A stretch of 64,000 nt of DNA. Source: Porogramme epimiltina (taxonomy: Eukaryota; Basidiomycota; Agaricomycetes; Polyporales; Polyporaceae). The notes beneath the pieces are model-generated. The model did not search any database, was not told the origin of the DNA, and saw nothing but the letters and a program-made list of their open reading frames with translations. The DNA lies in assembly GCA_900155495.1 (NCBI GenBank), contig FTLJ01001177.1, positions 1 to 64,000 of the forward strand, given 5' to 3'. The translations under genes and the position numbers were made by a program. Positions 45,224-54,218 of the stretch are shown in pieces (positions within the stretch are counted from its first letter, which is position 1; each line of letters starts with the position of its first letter).

Positions 45224-47755
45224 CTACTTGCCCAGGTTCGACCGGATGGCGTTCTGGAGCGTGTACCCGTCGTCCTGCAGCACCATATGTCAGCTTTGCC
45301 CCCGCGCGCAGCACAAAGGCGAGCGCACCTGGTCGAGCGACCACGTGAAGCACCCAGCCATGCCGTTCTGCTTCGCAAAGAGCGCCTTGTCCCCGAGGGA
45401 CCACGTGTCGTCGTACGTGACGACGACCTTGCGCGTCGTGTTGTACAAGAACGGTGTGTCACTGCAGTCGTCCCAAGCTACCAAAAGCAGGCGCGTCAGC
45501 CTCCCTCACTCTCGAGCGCGTGCGCGCGACGCACCCATGGTGTACCCGTTCGCCTCGCCGTACGTCCCATCCGAGTTCTTCTTGAGCGCGCCGAGCGCGA
45601 CGAGCTGGTTGAACGGGATCTGCTGCCCAAAGTACGCGCTCAGGTCGCCCGCGGCGGCCTCAGAGACCACCTTGTGCTCCTTCGAGCGCGCGTGAGCGCC
45701 GTGCAGCGCATTCGGCTCGCCGCGCTCCTCCTCTTCCTCCGCCTCGCCCTCCTTGCGCACGCGCGGCACGGGGCACGCGAGCCCGCGCCCGCCCATCCCA
45801 AGGCCGCGATCGGGGAGCCCGAGCACCTGCTGCGCGTACGCGCGCACGTCGAACCCGGGCTGCGGGAGCGCGATCTCGTGGAGGACCGTCTTGGAGCTCT
45901 GCGAGACGTACCCGTACAGCGGGAGGCCGAGCATCAGCTTCGACGCGGGGAAGCCCGCCGCGGTCCACTGCGCGAGCGCCGCCTGCGCCGAGTACTGCGG
46001 CAGCGACGAGTTCCCGCACAGGTTCCCGAGCGGCGCGTTCGGCCCCGGGCTCGAGGACGAGCCCCAGGTGTCGTAGTTCCTGTGCGCGCGCGGCGGAGTG
46101 GTGTCAGTTTGGGTGCGGGGCTGTGGGAGGGGCGAGGCGGAAAGCGACTCACATGATGTTCGCGTAGGTCATGACCGAGGCGTACGCGGAGACGTCAGTG
46201 AGCGGCGAGCCGTTCGCGCCTGTCCACGGCAGCGGCGTGACGGCAGCAGAGATGATCTTTGACGTTCCGAGAGCGGTGCGGAGCGACTTGAAGAACGACA
46301 GCAGATTAGCGGCGTCGGCAGACGAGTACGGGTTCCCAGCGCCGGACTCGTTGGGGTACTCCTGTGAATGGTCCAGACCGTGTCAGGGGCGTGAACCTTG
46401 TCTAGAGAAAGAGAACTTGCCCAATCGATGTCGATACCTACATTAGGACATGTCAGTCAGGGAGGGGACATACAGAGATTGCGATCCGCGGACATACCGT
46501 CGAGACTGTATGTGTTGACTGCGCTGACACAGGCGTTCACGAATGTCGTGCGGTTCGCGGAAGTGCTCATGGTCTGCGAGAAATACGTGCTCCCGCCCCA
46601 TCCGCCTGCAAGAGTCGTGTTCAGCGCTTGTCTGAGTATATCTGACAGACGGAGCTCCCACCGATGGAAAGAACAACCTTGGTCCCCTGGCCGCTGTTGT
46701 GGGCGCTCGAAACGAGGGTCTTGAGCGTGGACGTCGACCCCGAGTCGAAGGAAACGCCCGAGGAAGCGTTCGGGGTAGCGAAGGCTGGTAGCGGGGCGCG
46801 TTAGCAACATGACCATACACGTCGAGTTCTCTCCCAAAATCAAAGTTAAAGTTGACTTCGCTGTGCGGCGGCTTCGCAGCGGAGATAGAGCGATTTGGCT
46901 AGAGGAAGCGCGGGGGTCACGGTGACGCCGTGATCCACACTAGAATCACTCTAGCGCGCTTGTAACGCGACACGCGCGGGGAGGATACGAGAGGCGTCGT
47001 CATGCGGCACACGACGGTGGACGGGGGCTCGTTGGGCCTCCAGGGTCGAGTCCTGGGTCCAGATACGAGCCGCATGATAAAGCGAAGGTTCGGGCTTCGC
47101 TTCCACATGGTAATGCACACCGGAGATAGAAGAGAAAAACGGCGCCCGGGGGGGAGTGAGCGGACGTACCGAAGAGGATGATATCGAACTTGGAGAAGTC
47201 GAGCGAGGCCGGAGGGTTCGTGTCGGAGGACCAGTCGGGGTAGTACGCGGCAGCAACGGGTGTCGCCTCCACACTGACGAGCGATTGGGCCTCCAGCGCA
47301 GCCTTGCGAGTGAGGGTCGAAGGGAGTGCGTCTTCCATGCTCAGCTTGCCGGAGGGCGTCGCAGCGGTGGAGGGCGTGAGGAAGTCGATGACGAACTTGT
47401 GGACACGGAACTGGGGGGAATCGAGAAGGCCGGTAAGGTAAGCGGAAAGCCCAGCCTTGCGCTCAGCGATGAGGGTGTCATCGAGCCAAGCAGAAGGCAC
47501 GAAGGTGGTGGAGAGGATCCGCTTGGGAGGGAGGGAGCCGGGGTCGTTGATAGTGTCGTGGAGAGCAACAAACTAACAGAGATGGTCTGATGAGAGAACG
47601 CAGAACAGACGTTGGGGAGAGCGCACCTCGGAGTACCGCTTGGAGACCAAGGACGTCTTGCCGTTCGCTGTCTTGACCTCGACGGTGTAGAGAATGTGCG
47701 GCCTCGGGAAGGAGGTGGTGGTGTGGCCGACGACGGAGGCGGAAGAGACAGTCAT
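45224..47755 (-). CDS. PX-domain / GH18 chitinase fusion protein, no signal peptide
   Basis: Nine exons: 47755-47627, 47572-47170, 46784-46662, 46605-46498, 46437-46421, 46361-46153, 46079-45535, 45477-45329, 45274-45224, giving 577 aa. Residues 19-130 are a phosphoinositide-binding PX domain (HILYTVEV, the SKRYSEF motif across splice 1, LPPKRI, ERKAGLSAYLTGLLDSPQF). From about residue 150 it is a GH18 hydrolase: AYYPDW, FDIILFAFATPN, VVLSIGGWGG, the catalytic DGIDIDWE with acid/base Glu261, MNYDTWG, and WSLDQDDGYTLQNAI near the end. The PX-GH18 junction lies inside exon 2, so the fusion is not a splicing guess. A Glu-rich loop interrupts the hydrolase near residues 410-440. No signal peptide is present, implying an intracellular, membrane-recruited chitin- or glycan-active protein. 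Intron 2 is 385 nt; exon 5 is 17 nt and is followed by a GC-AG intron. Confidence 0.92.
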
Positions 47756-47830
47756 GGAGGGCGTACGGTGTGGAGGGAAAGAAGGATGGGAGGGAGGTGG
47801 AGTAGTGTGGAGGGATATGTTGGGGGCGAC

Positions 47831-47838
47831 ATATATAC
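47831..47838 (-). promoter_or_regulatory. TATA-like element of the PX-GH18 gene
   Basis: ATATATAC on the plus strand (TATATAT on the coding strand) lies about 80 bp upstream of the start codon, at a plausible core-promoter distance. Confidence 0.5.
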
Positions 47839-49932
47839 AGTGTGGCAACAGAAGAAGACACGACGGGGCTGTATAAGGAAAGGATGATGAGCGGGGGCAA
47901 CGACATGAGAGCAGAAACGGAGAGCCGCATGGGCAACGGAAGTCTCCTGGACTGGATCGAGGGTGCCGCGGACGCCAGGCGGGGAGAAGAAGACGATGAT
48001 ATCACCCGTCCGCCTTCGGCTTCTTCGTATGGACACGTGCCGCCGCCCAATCGTGCGTCGTCCACTCGGCGGCACTGCTCCCGGCTCCTCGTATCTCCAG
48101 TAGACAACTCGCCGACTACTACAGCCCCTGTTCATGACGTCGGCCAACACTGCAGATCCGCGTATTGAGAGGGCAGTATACAGCGCTGCGCAGGCCTGGG
48201 CCCGAGCTGCATGTGTCTCCGAGGAGCGTTGTCGTCATATGAAGGCACGCTCCAGCTGCCCGTTACGGCGCCCACGCTACGCGGGACCGAACCTATGACC
48301 AGCCGCTCCACCGTCAAGCTTCGGGCAGTAACCCGAGTAGCCCTCCGCGCGTGCCTTCATATTCAGAACTTTGACCCGCATGATTTGTAGCCTGTTCGCA
48401 GAACAGGTCCATTTCAATCCCCGTGCCGCGGAATGCACAAGACAGACGCACCGCCCGCTTTTTTTTCGCCCCGCCTCGCGCCGTCGCGCTTCTGGCGCGG
48501 AGATCACGCTGTGTTATCAGCCACCTGAGCGGAACGGCGTTGCTTGGGAAAATGAATCCGTTTGATAGAGGCGGTGACGCAGAGGGCTCCTAATAGAGCT
48601 TTCCCGGCGCAGTCTTCTTCGTACTGCGCCCGTGCAAAGTTCATAATACAGACATCGAGACAAGAGTAGGATCGTGTGCCCCTTGACCGGACATAGGGAT
48701 AGACGGCAAGGTCGGCGATTCCAGTGCCAGCCGATACGGGGTCAGGGGGTTGAACCCTCTTTCACCTGTACAAAAATTGACAGGGTAAGCCGTCTGCCGC
48801 GAAGGCACAAATGAGATAGATTTGCCTAGTACGCTACACGTAGATCCAGGGGGCAATCGGGCCCGAGGCGAATGACGGCACCCGGTTGGATAACTTGTTA
48901 TACAGGGCATCGCTGGCGCGAACAGCATCAGGGTATGGAGCACTTCTTCAAGGTTTCCCCAGCATAGTAAGTTTCACAATGTAGACTCAAGCGCACGAAG
49001 TGACATGCACGCATGGTGGACGTCCGAGATAGAGGAGTGTTCAGCGTGGTGGCGCTGGCCAAGCGCGCAGGGGTCGGAGATCAGGAACGCCACACGGCAC
49101 GGCCGCTGGCTCCGATGAGTTCGATCTCCGCCACAATTCTCCAGTCCGGCCTGCCAAAGTCGCCCGGCGTCAACTTCAACTTAGTTCATGTCGCGAATAC
49201 CGTGGACTGACCGCCATTCTATCAAAGTTTGAGCATTGTACCTAGGTGTCATTCCCGACGACGATGATACACACGGATATGAAATGTCAATCGTCAGAGT
49301 ATGGCGATCATTCCCTCGTCGGTCATACAGCAAACTGTGAGTACCAAATTTATTCGGTAGCAACACCGGTGATAGACACTTATTATATGAACTTGTAGAA
49401 ACAGCCGCCCTCGATTCATCTTGGGGGGAAACAGGGGCGCAATCTGACACTCCTAATTGGGGATATCCCCCGGTGTTTTCGAGAATTGTAGATGGCGTAG
49501 GTGCGACTGGCGCCGGAGCTCCACCTGCAACATTCCAGGGCGGTCTCTCCTAGCTCTACGCTGTCATACACAGAAAGGACTTGTTTTCGCTCCTCATGGT
49601 AATATTAAGTGCCACCATATGTCAATATGGAGTCAACACTCCTTCCGGGTTTGTAGGCCACACCACACTGCGGTATTCCATGCTCGCAACCCGACGCAGC
49701 CTACCGGCCTCTGCCCCTCGCTCCTCGACCATGTCGGATGCAGCACACGCGTTGTATAAACATTTACACTGCCGTAAACACCAGGTTCTACAATACAACA
49801 TCTCCTACGCGGACGTCAGTACTTCACTGCTCAAGTAGCGCATCAAATCAGCACTCATACTGGTAGCTACTAGTTTGACATTACTCGGGAACCGTGTACT
49901 CACTTTCTTACTTGTGATAGGACAACCAACAT
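47839..49932. other. Intergenic region without a supported gene
   Basis: About 2.1 kb with only short open frames of no recognisable content. A poly-T run sits near 48460. It separates the PX-GH18 gene from the small secreted-peptide candidate and may hold fast-evolving or noncoding transcripts. Confidence 0.45.
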
Positions 49933-50152
49933 TCAGTTGTATCCACTGCGGCCGTCACAGACGAGATGCAGCTCCGTCTCCGCGTCGGAGCCGCACCCGG
50001 AGGCTTGAAAATAGAGAGCGATGAAGACGCAACCTGGTCAGCGAACGACACTGTCGCGACCGGAACCGGGCCCACTCACTGTCATCCTGGGGCATCGGCG
50101 CCGCGGCGACGAGTGCCGCGAGAGAGAGAAGGAGCACAGTGAACAGCTTCAT
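49933..50152 (-). CDS. Small secreted peptide candidate, 47 aa
   Basis: Two exons: 50152-50080 and 50003-49933, separated by a 76-nt intron (GTGAGT...TTCAAG, branch-like GCTGAC). The first exon encodes a clear signal peptide (MKLFTVLLLSLAALVAAA, cleavage likely after A18) and PMPQDD. The second gives a short acidic mature part with two cysteines (SGCGSDAETELHLVCDG). No family is recognised. It does not end in a CaaX motif, so it is not a typical mating pheromone precursor. A TTAAAA box at 50251-50256 lies about 100 bp upstream. The size and secretion signal suggest an effector-like or signalling peptide, but this is inference, and the short length keeps confidence modest. Confidence 0.55.
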
Positions 50153-50593
50153 GGCAGTCGATGAATGCAGTTAGTGGTCGATGCAAGAGGTGTGTAGTGC
50201 GATCAGAGTGGCTGTTGGTGAGTCTCCACTCCGCTGCGCGACAGCCTCCCTTTTAACCACGAATTCAGCCCGAACCCCGGAAGCACCAAACCCTGGTAGA
50301 TATGAGCCAGCTGAGATACGGTCTCAAGTCCGGTATCGTTCGCTGGGTTGTAGTGGACTGACTGCGGCGTGAGCTGTGATCCGTGCAAGACAGCCAAGGG
50401 GCAGGATCCTCACTTGGACCGACGATCGTCTTATCGGAGAAGCTTTTGGGGAACACTTCAGACACGGGTGTATCCATATTTAGCTGAGGTGCGATTTGAT
50501 TTTCCTTGAGGCTGCACCGATTCTCTAATCCTTCCTTTCTAGAACGCTTTACATTTACAAGAGACATCTAGGCTCGGGCTCTCTGAGGCCAAC
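50153..50593. other. Intergenic region, possible divergent promoters
   Basis: This spacer separates the minus-strand secreted-peptide candidate from the unresolved plus-strand gene. It includes the TTAAAA box at 50251-50256 facing the peptide gene. No other element is clear. Confidence 0.45.
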
Positions 50594-51606
50594 ATGCTCG
50601 CAAAGTTTGTTAGACCTACGTCCTCTTTCGCAGCGGCGGTGTTACTACGGCATTTAGTGAGTATTTCAGGGTATTGCCGGCGCTCGGCCCCAGTTCCATG
50701 TCGTAAGATTATCACAGCTGAGCAATTTGGGTTCCTCTCAGCCCAGGTCACCCGCTCCCTGGCACCGCAAGGGACGGGCCGAGCCACACTTGACATATCC
50801 GGGCGCGGGCGAGAGCGCAGATGGGGCAGCAACCGTCACCGCCCATCTGAATGGGGTGGAGACCTCCACGGCTGCGCTGCGAAGACCGTAGGAGTGCAGA
50901 GGTTAGATCGCGTATTAGTGGAAGGCAAGGGCCTCCGGGATCGATCTTTGGTATCGACGGTACGTCATGCGTGCGGATCGCGTTTAATTTGTTAGCTAAC
51001 TTTGGATATAGACTATTGCCCGGGCCTTTGTCATAACTTGGATGCGCCGATTCGATTTGGTTCTACTGCGCCCCTCGTTTGTTTGTATTCTTGACGTTGA
51101 CGACCAAAGGATCAGGGAATATGCGGTCGTCTCTGGTCTTCCCCGTATGTGACCGGTTACACTCTTTGATAACCCGCTCCTGAGTGCTGACTTCCTAGCG
51201 TGCAGACATATATTTCGGCTAAACAATCTAGTAGACGGATGGAACCACGATGACGGGAGCGTGGAGTACCTCGATGCAGTGGAACTCAATAGAGTCTTCA
51301 ACGGACGCGATGCCCTGGCACAGAAGAACATAAATCAAATTGTCGCGCTCCTGACTTACGTCCCATGTGACGGATGCACCAGCTCCAGAGTCGTATCACC
51401 GGCCGACTTGGCAGAGAAGGGGGGCCGTCAGAGCGACGAAGCCCCTCGAAGACCATAGGATAAACTTCAAGTTGACCAGAAAGGGCTTCTGTCAGGCGTG
51501 CAAGGATCAATTCTTCAATGCTGGACTGGAGCGGCACAGGAAGTTGCGGATGTACCTACCCAAGATCTTGGGTGTGAATGTCGGTGACCAAGATTGTTCA
51601 AGGTGA
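50594..51606 (+). CDS. Unresolved gene, possibly a degenerate BTB-type hypothetical protein
   Basis: Several well-formed introns lie in series: 50657-50717 (GTGAGT...TCACAG), 50961-51012 (GTACGT, branch GCTAAC, ATATAG) and 51147-51200 (GTATGT, GCTGAC, CTAG). The frames on both sides of the last two join in phase, reading SLVST|TIARAFVITWMRRFDLVLLRPSF...YAVVSGLP|PCRHIFRLNNLVDGW. Further on, FCQACKDQF followed by HRKLRMYLPKILGV resembles the C-terminal tail of many agaricomycete BTB/POZ proteins. I could not join every exon in one frame: the piece 50718-50900 and the shift near 51365 remain open. It is either a real gene with exons I misplaced or a decaying copy. Confidence 0.3.
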
Positions 51607-52306
51607 TTTCCTCGTTCGAATTTACCAGGAGTCAACTTATTGAGCTGATGAACATTGCAGCATTTCCTCTCCATGAAGCTCTGGTGATGAGTGGTAGACA
51701 CTACAGCACTCTTATGATGTCATCTACATATATGGAGTCGTGGTCGCACATCGTTGTTATTACGCTTAGTAACTTTGACTGTACATTTACTGCCACCCGT
51801 TATTGTCTGACAAGAACCAGCGCACCCCTTCTAGAAAGTTCAACCTCTTCCTGATCTAGTATATACTCCATGTCCTGTTGCTCTCACTCCGCCGTTTCCT
51901 ATCATACTGAACTAGGGTATGTTTACACTAAACTTATCCTATCAGAGGCTTACTGGGCGAATGCGGCGAGCCCTAATACCAGTGCAATCAGCTCGACAAC
52001 GGTCCGGGCACGGCTCAATATTGATTTGACCTGCCTAATATGCGTTGATTTATCCACGCTACCCATTTCACACAGCGCTGTGGGTAACCCACATGGTGCA
52101 GCGGTCGCGTTTATTCAACATTATGCCTGTTTCTCTGGCGTCGCATCCAATGAGAACCTGAATAGACAAAACAACAGGGGGGTATACGACACGGGGATCA
52201 CTCTCGGTGTGAATGGCGTACTACGCAATGATGAAAATGGAGTGCACCATCAGTCTCCCGGTCCTTTTGACATGTTTCTCCATTCCGGCGCCTCCTTAGA
52301 ACTGGA
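51607..52306. other. Intergenic region without a supported gene
   Basis: About 700 bp, AT-richer than its surroundings. An open frame at 51870-52382 has no recognisable content and no promoter of its own, so I do not call it. Confidence 0.45.
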
Positions 52307-52313
52307 TATAAGG
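52307..52313 (+). promoter_or_regulatory. TATA box of a small secreted-peptide candidate
   Basis: TATAAGG lies 85 bp upstream of the start at 52398, the usual position for a fungal core promoter. It supports transcription of the short ORF that follows. Confidence 0.5.
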
Positions 52314-52397
52314 GAGAGATGTTGTGAGAAGCGACTCAAGCCAGCCAGCTTGCCTTTCCCCCCCACATACTGCGTCTCCTGAGCCGACCTGAAGACC

Positions 52398-52582
52398 ATG
52401 GATTTCTTCAAGAAACTGCGATCACTCGTCGGCGCAACAGTTGTGCTTGCTGTATTGGCAGCAGCAGCTCCCCAGCTCAAATGCCCCCTGCACGAGTGCC
52501 AACTGGGTGAGCTCATCGACGCCTCGAACCAGGCACCCGCACACTTACCTCTCCGACACGTGTTCCAGCCGAAGTGGATTAA
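52398..52582 (+). CDS. Small secreted peptide candidate, 40 aa
   Basis: Two exons: 52398-52506 and 52569-52582, with a 62-nt intron (GTGAGC, branch-like CTTAC, TTCCAG). The product starts MDFFKKLRSLVGATVVLAV, a basic n-region followed by a hydrophobic core, and continues AAAAPQLKCPLHECQLAEVD. If the intron is retained, the frame stays open to 52634 and gives 78 aa. Either form has a secretion signal and two closely spaced cysteines. No family is recognised. The TATA box 85 bp upstream argues for a real transcript. This is the second tiny secreted candidate within 2.5 kb, but the two share no clear mature sequence. Confidence 0.45.
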
Positions 52583-52991
52583 TCTATTTCTGCTCAAGCC
52601 TAACGTGAACATGGCCGAGGTACGATGGCAATGAACCTACGGTATGTCGACTAATAGGTTTCTGCGGAGGGGCTGTCCTCTCATTGCTTGAATAGATCCG
52701 CACACGGTTAATGCAAAGTCCCGGTTCATACGTTGGGAGTGGGCTACCAAGCCGTTGTATTTATTCATTCTTGGGGGAAGTCTGGCGGTAAAGCGCCGTG
52801 TAGGGACGTCGAATCCTCAAACGTTTCTGCGTGTCGTTAATTATGGCATCATTGTCTCTCGAAACCACAATATCAGGATATATATGTTACTATAAGGAAG
52901 CTCGTGTCAGCGACGACGGCTCAAACATAAGGAAGGACAACCGTACCACGAGTGATGGTACATGTTTGCAGCTTCACTACTACCGACTGCT
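52583..52991. other. Intergenic region between the peptide candidate and DENR
   Basis: About 400 bp between convergent genes, with no coding signal. It should contain the 3' ends of both. Confidence 0.45.
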
Positions 52992-53935
52992 TCAGCCTTT
53001 CTTTGCCTTCTCCTCGACTTCGACGATGTTGTCTTTCGGCACATTCTTCAGTAGCCCAACACCCTCCTCGATCATCTCCACGATGTCTCCACTGACATCG
53101 CCTTGGACAACGATCTCGTCCTGCCCTTGTGGATTCTTCGTTACAGATGCGCCAGTGGCAAACTTTTGTGCAAAGAATTTGGCAGCCTTCTTCAAATCGA
53201 CGTCTGCGGGCATAGCATGAGCAGCCCTCCTTGATAGAGAGACAACAATAGAGGACGTACCGAATGCTTCCAGTCCGTGCACCGCGGTGACGTGCTTCCG
53301 CTTATTGCGCTCTATCCGCTTGATCGTAACCTGTATACACGACGTATGAGCTCACGGAGACACAGCTCGTGTAAAACAGACGTACTTGTGAAGCCTTGTT
53401 AGGAGGTCCGTTAGCTCGGTTGCGTCGCGAATGCAGTCAGATCTACGCACCATCTTCTTCTTAAGCGCAGCATCAGCCTTCGCCTCCGCCTTCGCCTCCT
53501 TCTTTGCCGTATCTTTCTCTAGCCTCTCCTGCGCCTCCAAACTCAACGTTCCAATCTTCGCTTGCAGCGCTTCTGCATCCAAAATCCCCGTTCAGTTTCC
53601 CCTTCTTTCCCATCCCCCCCAAACCCGCCGCCGTCTACAGCAAATCCCAAATCCCCATTGCTCGAAAGAACGGATGGCACACCTTCCGAGTAGAATTTGT
53701 TATAGAGAGCCTCATTCTCCTCTTTCAGCCACTCCTTGCATCTTGTAAGGCTGGAGCCAAACTCGCAGTACTCCACAGGGAACGAGCAAACTGTCCGCCG
53801 CGCGTGATATCAGAGATGCCGGCCACGAAGGGTATGGCGCGCGAATGGCGCTGGGGTTTGCGGACCTTGGCAGTAAACCACCTGCACGGGGGCAACGGCC
53901 TCATTCGTTGATGCTTCTTGTCCGGTGCTTGCCAT
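52992..53935 (-). CDS. TMA22: Density-regulated protein DENR/Tma22 (SUI1 domain)
   Basis: Six exons: 53935-53866, 53790-53683, 53572-53451, 53394-53386 (9 nt), 53330-53261, 53203-52992, giving 196 aa. The N-terminal zinc-binding part reads VVYCQVCSFPVEYCEFG and CKEWLKEENE. The middle is a Lys/Ala/Glu-rich helix. The C-terminal SUI1/eIF1-like domain reads VTIKRIERNKRKHVTAVHGLEAF, VDLKKAAKFFAQKFATGASV and GQDEIVVQGDVSGDIVEMI. DENR works with MCT-1/Tma20 in recycling 40S subunits and re-initiating translation. The 9-nt exon encodes Ala-Ser-Gln and is flanked by introns of 56 and 55 nt; without it the conserved ASQVTIKR junction would be lost. All phases close. Confidence 0.94.
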
Positions 53936-54218
53936 GATGCAGGTCGATGAAGTCAAGGATGAAGACGGCAGGGAAATCGCGGTGGGAGCAGAAAGGGTAA
54001 TGGCGAGGAGTTAGCGAGATCGTGATCGTGCGTAACAACTCCAGATCTTATCTAATCTATGAAGTCGATTTCACGGGTCCACCACTACAAAATCGCATTC
54101 AAGCCAAGAAGTGTCTCTAAGAGTCTGGTGACTCGGCGCTGTTACATACAGATTTACTGATTTGATGTCACACTGATACAAATTTCCTTTTATCTCCAAG
54201 AGTTTCGTTTTTACCACC

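Noticed and set aside
48745..48775. GGGGGTTGAACCCTC resembles a tRNA B-box.
   Set aside because: It lacks the conserved TTCGA core and an A-box at the proper distance.
51870..52382. 170-codon open frame.
   Set aside because: No recognisable content; it ends just before the better supported secreted-peptide start, and the TATA box lies inside it.
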